The notes under the pieces are model-generated. The model had not been told where the DNA came from, made no database searches, and saw only the letters and a list, made by a program, of their open reading frames with translations. Made by a program: the position numbers and the translations under genes. This document shows, one piece after another, positions 25,006-33,863 of a stretch of 36,538 nucleotides of DNA (positions within the stretch are counted from its first letter, which is position 1; every line of letters begins with the position of its first letter). The stretch is from Candidatus Zhuqueibacterota bacterium (lineage in GTDB: Bacteria; Zhuqueibacterota; Zhuqueibacteria; Residuimicrobiales; Krinioviventaceae), in assembly GCA_016929295.1 (NCBI GenBank), contig JAFGJB010000126.1, forward strand, positions 1-36,538, written 5' to 3'.

Positions 25006-26214
25006 ATGAAAATCCTGCCGGCACAAATTTTTCCCGATTTTCCGGAGGATCTGCCACTGCTCAATATCGTGCAGCGGCAAGCTGCTGCTCCGCATGTCCG
25101 CATCTGCGCGGGGGGAGATATGAGTTTTTCCGGCAAAGTTGCGACGGTGCTGGAAGAGCCCGGCGCCAATCCTTTCAGTGAAATATCACCGCTGTTGCGC
25201 TCTTCTGACATCGTCTTTGCCAACCTCGAGTCCACGATTCGCACCGGCAATGAGCAACTGTCCATGTTCACCTCGCCAAAAAGCTGCCTGGATATTCTGA
25301 AAAATGCCGGCTTTTCGATACTGCATCTGGCGAACAATCATATTTATGATCATGGGCCTGAAGGATTGGCCGCGACAATTATGGCCCTCCGCCGCTGCGG
25401 GATCGTGCCTTTGGGCGCGGGAGAGACGGCCGAGGGATCGCGACGTCTTGTGCGGACGGATGCAAACGGATTGCGCATCGGCTGGCTCGGCTGCGGCCGC
25501 ACGCATGTGATGCAGCAAGATCATGGGTCACATTTTTGGGAATTTGACGAAAAGTCGATTCTCGAGGCAACCCGCAGTGCTGCAAAAGAGGTCGATATCC
25601 TCGTTCTTTCACTACACAAAGGATTCATGGACGTTGATTTTCCCGCTCCGGAAGACAAGATTCTTTCTGAAAAATTGATAGGCGCCGGCGCCGATCTGGT
25701 GCTCATGCACCATGCCCACGTCTTGCAGGGCATTCAATCGCTGCACGGCGAAGGGCTTGTCTGTTTCTCCCTGGGAAACCTTCTCTTCGATTCCAGCGAA
25801 GGCTACATCACGCCCTCCGGCAGGCAACAAGAACAAGATTCCTCTGCCATATTTGTTTTTGATTTCGACAGGGAGGGATTGGCGGCCGCATTTCTTTTGC
25901 CGATCTTTGTTGATCAGGATCAAATGATACGATTCGCCACAGGCGCACGCGGGCGAGAGATTCTGCAGAGAGTGATACAGATCAGTGAGTGTCTGAGCGA
26001 TAATTATGCAGAGCGCTTTATAGAGCAAAGAGTCGAGCGAAATTTCAGTCACGGCGTCCGAATGCTCTCCTATCACGCGACTCGAGGTCATTTTAAGATT
26101 GTTTGGGATATACTGAGATGCGCTCGGCCAAAACATTTTGCTCTGCTTTGCCGCTGGCTTTTACAAAGAATCGCGCGGATGAAAAAACACCCGCTTATGA
26201 CGTCCGGGCGCTGA
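25006..26214 (+). CDS. CapA/PgsA-family metallophosphoesterase-like protein (second copy)
   Basis: A 402-aa paralog of the protein at 21446. Blocks: G-G-D-M-S-F-S-G, A-N-L-E-S-T-I, L-A-N-N-H-I-Y-D-H-G-P-E-G-L, M-H-H-A-H-V and S-L-G-N-L-L-F-D. The metal ligands (Asp, Asn-His, His-x-His) are kept. However, the usual H-W-G/H-G-G-x-E block of the first copy reads L-H-K-G-F-M-D here, so the substrate pocket differs. It has no signal peptide or membrane helix. Having two divergent CapA proteins around an ATP-grasp ligase and a polymerase suggests they act at two steps or on two substrates. Confidence 0.87.
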   Translation: MKILPAQIFPDFPEDLPLLNIVQRQAAAPHVRICAGGDMSFSGKVATVLEEPGANPFSEISPLLRSSDIVFANLESTIRTGNEQLSMFTSPKSCLDILKNAGFSILHLANNHIYDHGPEGLAATIMALRRCGIVPLGAGETAEGSRRLVRTDANGLRIGWLGCGRTHVMQQDHGSHFWEFDEKSILEATRSAAKEVDILVLSLHKGFMDVDFPAPEDKILSEKLIGAGADLVLMHHAHVLQGIQSLHGEGLVCFSLGNLLFDSSEGYITPSGRQQEQDSSAIFVFDFDREGLAAAFLLPIFVDQDQMIRFATGARGREILQRVIQISECLSDNYAERFIEQRVERNFSHGVRMLSYHATRGHFKIVWDILRCARPKHFALLCRWLLQRIARMKKHPLMTSGR

Positions 26215-26226
26215 AAGGACAACGCC

Positions 26227-27411
26227 TTGCATGGCATGACGAGAAACCCTGATATCGTTTTTATCGCCGGCACCCTTGGCCTGGGCGGAGCGGAGAGACA
26301 ACTCTATTATGTATTGCAGGCGCTGAGACGGAATGGCATGACGCCAGTCGTGCTGAGCATAACCTCGGGCGAGGCGTGGGAAGACAAAATACGCGAGTTG
26401 GGTGTTCAAGTCAGGTGGATCGGGCGCTGTAAATTTCCGCTTGTCAGATTGCTCTCTATATTATTGCTGCTTTTAAGGCATCGTCCTGAAATAATTCAAA
26501 GCGTCCACTTTCACACGAATCTCTATACAATGCTTGCCGCCAGACTGTTGCACGTTTTCGAAATCGGGGCTATCAGAAATGATGCCTATGGCGAGGTGAG
26601 ACGACTCAAGCGCTGGGGCGGACTGTTATTGCATTCGCCCAGAGTGCTTTTTGCCAATTCGGCGCACGGCATAAAGAACGCCATCGACCTGGGCGTTCCG
26701 CCGGCGCGATTGCGGCTATTGCCAAATGCCGTCGACAGCTCGATCTTCAAACCATCGCGGAAGAAGCATGACGGCAGCGTCCATGTCGTGACCATCGGAC
26801 GCCTGGCGCCGCAAAAAAGAATGGACCGCTTTTTGGCAGTATTCAAGCGCGTCACTTTGCAACGATCGTTGCAAGTGGATGTGAAAGGGACAATTGTCGG
26901 GAGTGGACCGTTGCGAGAAGAGCTTTTGGCTTATGCGCGCGAATTGCGGCTCTTCCCCCGGTTCGTTCAACTGCGAGAGAGTACGGACGATATTCTATCT
27001 GTTTATCGTGATGCCGATATTTTGGTTTTGACCTCGGACTATGAAGGCACTCCAAATGTTGTGCTGGAAGCGATGGCCTGCGGCCTGCCGGTGGTGGCTT
27101 TTGGCATTGCGGCGATTCGCGAGATCATCTGTCACGCGGAGACGGGCATCATTGTAGAACCCGGGGACATCTCGGCAATGGCAAATGTCATTGTGTCGCT
27201 GGCAAACGATAAAGAGTGGCGTGAATCCATTGGACGTCAGGCCCGCAGATATATTTTAAAGAGTCGTTCTCTCGATGTCTTGGAGAAAAACTTGTCTTCC
27301 TATTATGGCGGGATCATTGCCCCGCCGGCAATTTTGCCCTCTCCGCCGCAGGTGGTGATGGAAAAAAATGTGAGCGTATGCCATTCTCTTTTCGGCAGTC
27401 AGCGTGGATAA
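26227..27411 (+). CDS. Glycosyltransferase family 4
   Basis: A 394-aa GT-B enzyme. The N-terminal G-L-G-G-A-E-R-Q-L binds the acceptor or phosphate, V-V-T-I-G-R-L-A-P-Q-K-R-M-D opens the second Rossmann domain, and E-G-T-P-N-V-V-L-E-A-M-A-C-G-L-P-V-V is the E-x7-E donor site. The TTG at 26227 has AAAGGA 7 nt before it and is taken as the start; ATG 26236 is in frame but further from the ribosome-binding site. It overlaps the next gene by 8 nt. Confidence 0.9.
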   Translation: MHGMTRNPDIVFIAGTLGLGGAERQLYYVLQALRRNGMTPVVLSITSGEAWEDKIRELGVQVRWIGRCKFPLVRLLSILLLLLRHRPEIIQSVHFHTNLYTMLAARLLHVFEIGAIRNDAYGEVRRLKRWGGLLLHSPRVLFANSAHGIKNAIDLGVPPARLRLLPNAVDSSIFKPSRKKHDGSVHVVTIGRLAPQKRMDRFLAVFKRVTLQRSLQVDVKGTIVGSGPLREELLAYARELRLFPRFVQLRESTDDILSVYRDADILVLTSDYEGTPNVVLEAMACGLPVVAFGIAAIREIICHAETGIIVEPGDISAMANVIVSLANDKEWRESIGRQARRYILKSRSLDVLEKNLSSYYGGIIAPPAILPSPPQVVMEKNVSVCHSLFGSQRG

Positions 27412-28447
27412 ATCGATTTTAATCATCGGCAATTTTTTATCCGCCACAAGAGGGGTGCGCAGCATTTGTGAAGACCTGTCCGAGCAGTTGGCGCTACATG
27501 GCTGGTCGGTGGTGAAGACATCGTGCAAATCCGCACGCATCCCTCGTCTGAGCGATATGCTCTATACGGTCTGGGCTAAACGTCGAGAATATGTCATTGC
27601 TCATGTCGATGTTTTTAGCGGCAAAGCGTTTTACCTGTCACAGATCGTCTGTTTTTTTCTGCGTCTATTGCGAAAACCGTTTGTCCTTTCATTGCACGGT
27701 GGCGGTTTGCCACAATTTGCTCGCCGGCATCCGGCTCGCGTCAAACGATTATTCGCCGCCGCGACTGCCATTACGGCGCCATCATCATACCTGACAGAAA
27801 AGATGAAGCCTTTTTGTGACGATATTCGTTTGATACCTAACCCCATCAATCTGGATTTGTACGAGTACAAAGTGAGAAGAAAAAGCTCCCCCTGTCTCGT
27901 TTGGCTACGTTCATTCCACACTATTTATAATCCGCTTCTGGCGCCAAAGGTGATCGCGCTGCTCGCCAAAAGGTTTCCTGATATCCATCTGACCATGATC
28001 GGACCGGACAAGGGCGACGGCAGCAAAAAACGCACGCGAGAACTGTCCGTGCAGTTGGGCGTGCACCATCATCTCACTATCGCGGAACGGATTGCCAAAT
28101 TGGACATTTCAAAAAATTTGAACGCCGCTGATATTTTTATCAATACCACGAGCATTGATAACACGCCGGTCACTGTGCTCGAAGCGATGGCATGCGGATT
28201 GTGCATTGTGAGCACAAACGTCGGCGGCATACCCTATCTTTTGCATCATCAGGAGGATTCGTTGCTCGTGCCTCCTGATGATCCGCAGGCAATGGCGGAT
28301 GCGATAGAGCGTCTTTTACGGGACGATCAGCTCGCGGAAAAACTGTCCAGGAATGCGCGCCAACAGGTTGAGAAATTTGCCTGGCCGCGCGTGATGTGCC
28401 AATGGGAATCGCTACTGTGCACGGTTGCCGGGGGAAAATGGGCGTGA
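27404..28447 (+). CDS. Glycosyltransferase family 4
   Basis: A 347-aa GT-B enzyme beginning with GTG (M-D-K-S-I-L-I-I-G-N-F). L-S-L-H-G-G-G-L lies in the first domain. The donor-site block reads N-T-P-V-T-V-L-E-A-M-A-C-G-L, with Asn where the usual first Glu stands, while the second Glu is kept. It overlaps its neighbours on both sides (8 and 10 nt), so it is translationally coupled in the operon. Sugar specificity unknown. Confidence 0.88.
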   Translation: MDKSILIIGNFLSATRGVRSICEDLSEQLALHGWSVVKTSCKSARIPRLSDMLYTVWAKRREYVIAHVDVFSGKAFYLSQIVCFFLRLLRKPFVLSLHGGGLPQFARRHPARVKRLFAAATAITAPSSYLTEKMKPFCDDIRLIPNPINLDLYEYKVRRKSSPCLVWLRSFHTIYNPLLAPKVIALLAKRFPDIHLTMIGPDKGDGSKKRTRELSVQLGVHHHLTIAERIAKLDISKNLNAADIFINTTSIDNTPVTVLEAMACGLCIVSTNVGGIPYLLHHQEDSLLVPPDDPQAMADAIERLLRDDQLAEKLSRNARQQVEKFAWPRVMCQWESLLCTVAGGKWA

Positions 28448-29850
28448 ACAAGCATATTCTATCCTTTTATCATCATTCGCCTTATTTTATGCGCTGCGTC
28501 GCCGCTTCCGTGCACTGCTGCGGCTTGTATTCGTGGAGATATGGCAGCGATACGGACGGTATGGTCGAGGAGGCCCTGGCGCGCGAAGAGTGGAGCTCCG
28601 AGCGTTGGCAAGCCTGGCGGGAAGAAAAGCTGGAGCAAACACTTGAACTGGCGGCGAGGAATGTCCCTTATTACCGAGAGCACTGGTCAAAACGGCGCCG
28701 ACAGGGTGAGCGAGGCGCTCACAAATATCTGCAGAATTGGCCGATTCTGCAAAAGAGCGAGGTGCGGAAAAATCCGGCTGCTTTTATTGCAGATAATTTT
28801 CAACGCCGTCACCTGTTGCCCGAATACACCAGCGGCTCGACCGGTACGCCGCTGGTCATCTATAAGAGCAGAGCAAGCCTGCGAGCATGGTATGCGCTGG
28901 CAGAGGCGCGTTGGCGAAGGTGGTATGGCGTATCGCGCCAAGATCGCTGGGCTATTTTAGGCGGACAACTCATCGTCCCCGTCAAAAGAAAAAAGCCGCC
29001 GTTCTGGATTTGGAATCCCGTCTTCAACCAGCTCTACATGTCCTCCTATCATCTCTCCGACAGCTCTTTTCGCTTTTACGTTGCGGCGTTGATAAAGTAT
29101 AAAATCAGCTACATCTATGGCTATACGTCATCACTCTATGCGCTGGCGATGGATTGTCTGTCAAAAAAAGTAAAGATGCCGTCACTTGCCGTGGTGATCA
29201 CCTGCGCTGAACCGTTGCTGGACTATCAGCGCGACGTCATTGCAGAAGCTTTTCACTGTCCTGTTCGGGAGACTTATGGCTTGACCGAGATGGTCATCGC
29301 GGCGAGCGAATGCGAGCGGGGGCAGCTGCATCTCTGGCCGGAGGCCGGCATTTACGAGATTTGCGAGGATGGCAACGGCACTACCCCAGGCGGCGAGATC
29401 ATTTGTACGGGATTGCTGAACGCGGCGATGCCGCTCATCCGCTACCAGGTGGGCGATCGCGGCGCCCTTGACGATCAAGTGAGGAGCAGCTGTTCGTGCG
29501 GACGCGCGCTGCCCATTCTCAAGAATATAGATGGACGAAATGATGATGTTTTGTATACTGCGGATGGACGAAGAATCGGGCGACTCGATTTGATTTTCAA
29601 AGGACATTTGCCGCTCCGCGAGGCTCAGATTGTCCAGGAGACGCTGGGTCAAATCAAAGTCCTCTATGTTCCGACAGCGGATTTTAGTCAGAAAACGATC
29701 GATATCTTGCGGGAAAATATCCACGCGCACGTGGGCGACATACAAATTGTTTTCGAAAGAGTGGAAAAGATACCGCGAAACAAGGCCGGCAAATTCCGCT
29801 TTGTCATGAGCAAAATCCAGCCTCCCGACGCGGCAACAACTCTCCGTTGA
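28438..29850 (+). CDS. PaaK/CapK-like adenylate-forming enzyme
   Basis: A 470-aa member of the phenylacetate-CoA ligase-like (CapK) branch of the ANL superfamily. The phosphate-binding loop Y-T-S-G-S-T-G-T-P (about 130-138), the T-Y-G-L-T-E-M motif, the Y-Q-V-G-D-R-G aspartate block and the C-terminal R-N-K-A-G-K-F-R lysine segment are all present, so both half-reactions look possible. ATG 28438 with GGGGGA just upstream is chosen over 28396. CapK-like genes recur in capsule loci without a proven substrate; activation of an acyl or amino-acyl decoration is plausible (inference). It is the last gene of the dense operon and is followed by a repeat element. Confidence 0.86.
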   Translation: MGVNKHILSFYHHSPYFMRCVAASVHCCGLYSWRYGSDTDGMVEEALAREEWSSERWQAWREEKLEQTLELAARNVPYYREHWSKRRRQGERGAHKYLQNWPILQKSEVRKNPAAFIADNFQRRHLLPEYTSGSTGTPLVIYKSRASLRAWYALAEARWRRWYGVSRQDRWAILGGQLIVPVKRKKPPFWIWNPVFNQLYMSSYHLSDSSFRFYVAALIKYKISYIYGYTSSLYALAMDCLSKKVKMPSLAVVITCAEPLLDYQRDVIAEAFHCPVRETYGLTEMVIAASECERGQLHLWPEAGIYEICEDGNGTTPGGEIICTGLLNAAMPLIRYQVGDRGALDDQVRSSCSCGRALPILKNIDGRNDDVLYTADGRRIGRLDLIFKGHLPLREAQIVQETLGQIKVLYVPTADFSQKTIDILRENIHAHVGDIQIVFERVEKIPRNKAGKFRFVMSKIQPPDAATTLR

Positions 29851-30225
29851 TCCAGCTCATACGGCCAAATCGACGAGCAAGAGCGCCGCGAGATGGAATC
29901 TTTATATTCGACGGTTCTTCCGCAAAATGGGTACTTGGAACCGGCGAGGACACGAAGAAGCTTGGCGCGGCCTATGGCCGCAACCAAAAATATCCAAACC
30001 GCCGAGAAAAGTGCTTTGATAAAGATACGAGTGCACCGAGACCACCGAGAAAATAAATGAAACAAAACTTTAGATCTTTGTAAAAAAAATGTTTATCACG
30101 TTCACTCCATGCGCCATTATAGAAGAAAAAACGTCTGTTTTTCCTCTGTGGCCCTCGGCGTTCCCGGCGGTTGAGTGCGCGTTATACGGATGAACCTACT
30201 CGATGCAAAGAGGTGTTTTTACGAG
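29851..30225 (+). other. Non-coding gap after the main operon
   Basis: 375 nt without a supported gene. Most of it is the dispersed repeat element (29961-30172). The first 110 nt include a G-A-rich stretch (about 29936-29960) that resembles the outer part of the element. No T-tailed terminator hairpin was found directly behind the stop at 29850. Confidence 0.6.
29961..30172 (+). repeat. Dispersed intergenic repeat, copy 1
   Basis: It starts with a 46-nt core (29961-30006) that contains the hairpin GCGGCC-TAT-GGCCGC (29967-29981) and ends in ACCGCCGAG. The core matches the reverse complement of 36261-36306 at 43 of 46 positions. The element ends with an arm (30143-30172: CCTCTGTG, CTCGGCG, CCGGCGGTT) that is the inverted counterpart of the core-proximal ACCGCCGAG arm. 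The interior is longer and more degenerate than in copy 2 and contains further CACCGAG/CCACCGAG units (about 30033-30048). Confidence 0.75.
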
Positions 30226-31311
30226 ATGCAAAAGAACATCAAACCTGGAGTCTCTATCATCATCCCGGTGCGAAACGAGTTCAGATACATCCATGGTTGC
30301 CTGATGTCGATTCTCGCCATGGAGCCTGTGGATGGGGCGCTGGAGATTTTGATTATTGATGGTATGTCGGAGGACGGCACGCGCGCTATACTGGAAGGAT
30401 GGCGAGGACGCCATCCGGCGATAAAAATATTGGACAATCCGCAAAAACACGTCCCCGCTGCGCTCAATATCGGCATTCGTCATGCACAGGGTGACTGGAT
30501 CGTGCGCATGGATGCGCATGCCGAATATCCCAAAAATTATCTGAAACGATGTCTGGAAACGGCCATTCGCACCCAGGCGGAAAATGTCGGCGGCAGAGTG
30601 ATATCCCGGTGCCTGGATTCCGGCATCCAGGGGAAAATCATTCAGGCGCTGACGACAAATGTATTCGGCGTCGGCAATGCTCGATTTCGTCTTGGCGGGG
30701 CAGCCGGCTGGACGGATACCGTCGCTTTTGGCTGCTATCGCGCCGATGTTTTTCAAAAGATCGGCCTTTTTGATGAGCGGCTGCGCAGAAATCAGGACTA
30801 TGAATTCAATAAACGACTGCGCGCCGCCGGCGGACGGGTGTGGTTTGAGCCGTCCATTGCCGTCAATTATTATAATCAAACCACGCTGAAGGGCCTCGGA
30901 GGGCAGGCGCTCAAAACCGGCTGCTGGAATGTATGGACGTGGACTATTGCCCCCTATGCCTTCTCCTGGCGACATGTCGTTCCCTTGCTGTTTGTCCTGT
31001 CGTTGATCTTGGACATCCTGCTCATCGCCATCGCCCGGTCAGCGGCATGCCAATTGTTAGCGGCGACGGCCGCAGCGTATTTTGCTGTCGCATTTTTGGC
31101 AAGTTCGACGGTGATCGTCAAGCGGCGAAATTTACTTTACGCCTGTCTGCCATTTTTATTTTTCATCTACCATTTGACGTATGGTCTTGGAGAACTGTGG
31201 GGTATCGTATCATTGATCAGCGGAAAGGCGCCTGTCGGGATAACTTTAAAGAAAGCGCCGTGTCGGCATCGCAATCGAAAGATTTATGATCCGTTAAGCC
31301 ATCCAGGCTGA
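30226..31311 (+). CDS. ExoA-like glycosyltransferase family 2 with C-terminal membrane helices
   Basis: A 361-aa protein. V-S-I-I-I-P-V-R-N-E opens the GT-A domain; L-I-I-D-G-M-S-E-D-G-T and V-R-M-D-A-H-A form the nucleotide/metal site. F-G-V-G-N-A-R-F and V-A-F-G-C-Y-R, followed by L-F-D-E-R-L-R-R-N-Q-D-Y-E-F-N, are typical of succinoglycan ExoA-type glucosyltransferases. Two to three hydrophobic helices follow (about 262-330). Start uncertain: 30226 has AGAGGTG 10-12 nt upstream; ATG 30190 and GTG 30175 are in frame, the last directly abutting the repeat element. It may be transcribed separately from the upstream operon because the repeat intervenes. Confidence 0.87.
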   Translation: MQKNIKPGVSIIIPVRNEFRYIHGCLMSILAMEPVDGALEILIIDGMSEDGTRAILEGWRGRHPAIKILDNPQKHVPAALNIGIRHAQGDWIVRMDAHAEYPKNYLKRCLETAIRTQAENVGGRVISRCLDSGIQGKIIQALTTNVFGVGNARFRLGGAAGWTDTVAFGCYRADVFQKIGLFDERLRRNQDYEFNKRLRAAGGRVWFEPSIAVNYYNQTTLKGLGGQALKTGCWNVWTWTIAPYAFSWRHVVPLLFVLSLILDILLIAIARSAACQLLAATAAAYFAVAFLASSTVIVKRRNLLYACLPFLFFIYHLTYGLGELWGIVSLISGKAPVGITLKKAPCRHRNRKIYDPLSHPG

Positions 31312-31403
31312 TGAATGCATCCTTGAACGAGTGCTATTGGTACAATAGTTGCCTTTGTATCCATTGTCCCGTTTGTTGAAAATGTAAGACAGAAGGAAAG
31401 ACA

Positions 31404-33209
31404 ATGCGTGAAAAAGCAAACTCGCTAATGTTTCTCGTTGCGGCATTCATACTCATATCAAGCTCAAGTTTTGCGACAACTTTTTATGTGAGTGACAAAG
31501 GCAGCGATACTAATTCCGGAACGCAGAGTGCGCCGTTTAAAACGATTCAAAAAGCCGCCGATCGTGCGATCGCCGGCGATATCGTCCTGGTGATGGAAGG
31601 CGCCTATGCCGGATTTGTCCTCGAAAATAAAAAAGGCACGGCATCGAGCTGGATCGTCTTCAAGCCCTACAACGGACAAAAGGTCATCATCGATATCAAC
31701 ACTAATCCGTCATCAGTGCAGCGAGCAGTTGATATCATCAGCTCGAGCTACATTGAGGTTAACGGATTTGTCATGACAGATACAAATCCGTTATACGATA
31801 GCGACAATCCGGCTGATTACAGAACCGGAATAAATCATGAAGCCGTCAAGTTGAGTATGGAAGATTCCGACCCGCCATCGTACATTCGAATTATCAATAA
31901 TCATATATCTCATATTGGTTTCACAGCCATTTATGCCTCGTATTACGCGCACCATTGTGAATTTGTCAATAATGAAATCAGCCATGTCGGTTTGAGCAAG
32001 CGCGGTTATGGGATGTACATTGGTGGAGATGATCATATCATCCGTGGCAACACCATCAGTGACGCGTATGGTCACGCCATTCATGTCTATTCGGAAGGAG
32101 GGCCGAGACCGGATCGCAACATTATAGAAAATAACAGATGCTTTAATAATGGCCACATGGATTATGGCGCGGGCGAGCCGGATCCCAATGTCAGCAAGGG
32201 AAGAATAGGCGATGGCATCGTCGTCATGGGAGGCGGTGAAAACAATATCATTCAGAACAATCTTGTCTACAATAACATCTGTTGGGGCATCCGCTGCAGC
32301 GGCAGAAAGTCAAAGATCATCAATAATACCGCTTATAGTAACGGCTATCAAGGCATCTACCTGTATGACAATACAAATTCCATCGTCAGAAATAATCTGA
32401 GCCTGCGCAATAAAAGTGAAGGGACAACGCCGGGAAATGATTATATCGGCGCCGGCACTGTTCACGATCATAATTCGTGGAATTTAAATCTCGTTGATCC
32501 GCAATTCATCAATCCGGGTAACGGAGATTTTCATTTGCTCGACAATGCCACGGCGATAAACCGGGGCAGTGGCGATGGCGCTCCCAGCAGTGATTTTGAT
32601 GGCAATCCGCGACCGCTCGATGGCGCATGGGATCTGGGCGCGTACGAATACACGGGCGAATCATTTGCTGATCTCAAGATCGTTGATATCAAGATCACCG
32701 AGGTGAACGGATCGGATCAAGTGCCTCATGTCATTCCCGGTACATGGTACGATTTGATAGTCAGTTTTGCCGGCTGGAGCGACATCTCTTTCGCGGATGT
32801 CTGGCTGAGCCACAGCTCCAGTTCTGAAGGATCGGTCGCGAACCGGGGCGGGCGTTTTTTCGCCGAGAGCAATTATGTGCTGAGCTATTCGATCAGCACC
32901 GATCAGATTTGGGCCTGCGAAACAGAGGGATCGAACAAGAGTACAAATATCACCGGCCGATGCGGTCTCTATATTGACGACGACCAGGGAGAGTATGTTC
33001 AAAATAGTCAAGAGCAGTGGGCAAAGGCGCGATTCAGGTGGCTCGACAATGCATGGTCGGGACAATGGACAGTGCACGGTTATATTGTGACGAAAACGGG
33101 ACAAAAAACCGGCCTTTTTGCGACCGAAACAGAGATGCAAAGCAAGTTGTCCGATAATACACCTCCGAGCAAGCCTCAGGAAGTGCAAGTGCATTTCATC
33201 AACGATTAG
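31404..33209 (+). CDS. Secreted right-handed parallel beta-helix protein, possible polysaccharide lyase/epimerase
   Basis: A 601-aa protein. Signal peptide 1-24 ends S-S-F-A. A DUF1565-type start (F-Y-V-S-D-K-G-S-D-T-N-S-G-T and F-K-T-I-Q-K-A) leads into a parallel beta-helix to about residue 400, with many N-N-x-I/N-N turns (I-I-N-N-H-I, I-I-E-N-N-R, I-I-Q-N-N-L, I-V-R-N-N-L). An R-P-L-D-G-A-W-D-L-G-A-Y-E-Y segment closes the helix. A beta-rich domain with C-E-T-E-G and D-D-D-Q-G-E-Y follows (about 420-580). The last residues, P-P-S-K-P-Q-E-V-Q-V, look like the first strand of an FN3 domain that then stops at TAG; no sorting domain is attached. AAGGA (31393-31397) supports the start. Family members cut, epimerise or bind polysaccharides. 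Confidence 0.83.
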   Translation: MREKANSLMFLVAAFILISSSSFATTFYVSDKGSDTNSGTQSAPFKTIQKAADRAIAGDIVLVMEGAYAGFVLENKKGTASSWIVFKPYNGQKVIIDINTNPSSVQRAVDIISSSYIEVNGFVMTDTNPLYDSDNPADYRTGINHEAVKLSMEDSDPPSYIRIINNHISHIGFTAIYASYYAHHCEFVNNEISHVGLSKRGYGMYIGGDDHIIRGNTISDAYGHAIHVYSEGGPRPDRNIIENNRCFNNGHMDYGAGEPDPNVSKGRIGDGIVVMGGGENNIIQNNLVYNNICWGIRCSGRKSKIINNTAYSNGYQGIYLYDNTNSIVRNNLSLRNKSEGTTPGNDYIGAGTVHDHNSWNLNLVDPQFINPGNGDFHLLDNATAINRGSGDGAPSSDFDGNPRPLDGAWDLGAYEYTGESFADLKIVDIKITEVNGSDQVPHVIPGTWYDLIVSFAGWSDISFADVWLSHSSSSEGSVANRGGRFFAESNYVLSYSISTDQIWACETEGSNKSTNITGRCGLYIDDDQGEYVQNSQEQWAKARFRWLDNAWSGQWTVHGYIVTKTGQKTGLFATETEMQSKLSDNTPPSKPQEVQVHFIND

Positions 33210-33230
33210 AAAATCGCTAGTCGCACAGCT

Positions 33231-33851
33231 TTGAAATTCAGCACCTACAAGTTTCTGGTGTTATCCGACTTGTATCGTATCACGGGAAGCGTCAAAACGA
33301 TGGCTTTGCTGCGCACGTTGGTGTGTGGCGGGCCTTTCAAGTATAGTTTCTGGATGCGATCCTGTCAATACCTTGATAGCCATTCCCTTCTCAAGTATAC
33401 TTTTTTCCCGATTGCCTGGCTGTGGCTGCACCACTTGAATTACAAATTTGGTATTTCAATTTCTTACAAGACGCAGATTGGCAGCGGCTTTTATATTGGG
33501 CATTATGGCGGCATCGTCGTCAATAGCAAGAGCATCATCGGGAAAAATGTCAATATTTCTCATGGCGTCACCCTGGGTCTGGCCAATCGCGGCAGGAAAA
33601 AGGGCGTCCCCACCCTGGGTGACAATATTTATCTGGGGCCGGGCGCCAAGATAGTGGGTGCTGTGACGATTGGCAACAATGTCGCTATTGGCGCCAATTG
33701 TGTTGTGACCAGAGATATTCCTGATAATGCTGTTGTCATCGGCATCCCCGGCAGAGTTATTTCTCAAAGCGGAGCAAAGGGATATATCGTGCGAACGGAT
33801 TATGAGGATAAAATAAAGGCGCCATCGCGCGCTGACCAATGCGCAAAGTAA
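33231..33851 (+). CDS. CysE-like hexapeptide O-acetyltransferase
   Basis: A 206-aa left-handed beta-helix acyltransferase. The N-terminal S-D-L-Y-R-I-T-G and F-W-M-R-S-C-Q-Y belong to the serine-acetyltransferase-like family found in EPS loci. Hexapeptide repeats run from G-I-S-I-S-Y-K-T-Q-I-G (about 74) to I-G-I-P-G-R-V-I, with the catalytic His in I-S-H-G-V-T-L-G. It probably O-acetylates a sugar of the polymer. The start is TTG 33231; the reading frame is the same as the upstream beta-helix gene, separated by its TAG and seven codons. A weak ribosome-binding site suggests coupling to the upstream gene. Confidence 0.9.
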   Translation: MKFSTYKFLVLSDLYRITGSVKTMALLRTLVCGGPFKYSFWMRSCQYLDSHSLLKYTFFPIAWLWLHHLNYKFGISISYKTQIGSGFYIGHYGGIVVNSKSIIGKNVNISHGVTLGLANRGRKKGVPTLGDNIYLGPGAKIVGAVTIGNNVAIGANCVVTRDIPDNAVVIGIPGRVISQSGAKGYIVRTDYEDKIKAPSRADQCAK

Positions 33852-33863
33852 AATCGGCAGGCG

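Noticed and set aside
30196-30975. Minus-strand open frame of 259 codons opposite the ExoA-like gene
   Set aside because: The + strand encodes an unmistakable GT2; the antisense product shows no family features.
31323-31346. TTGAAC and TACAAT as a promoter before the beta-helix gene
   Set aside because: The spacing is only 12 nt, too short for a sigma-70 promoter.
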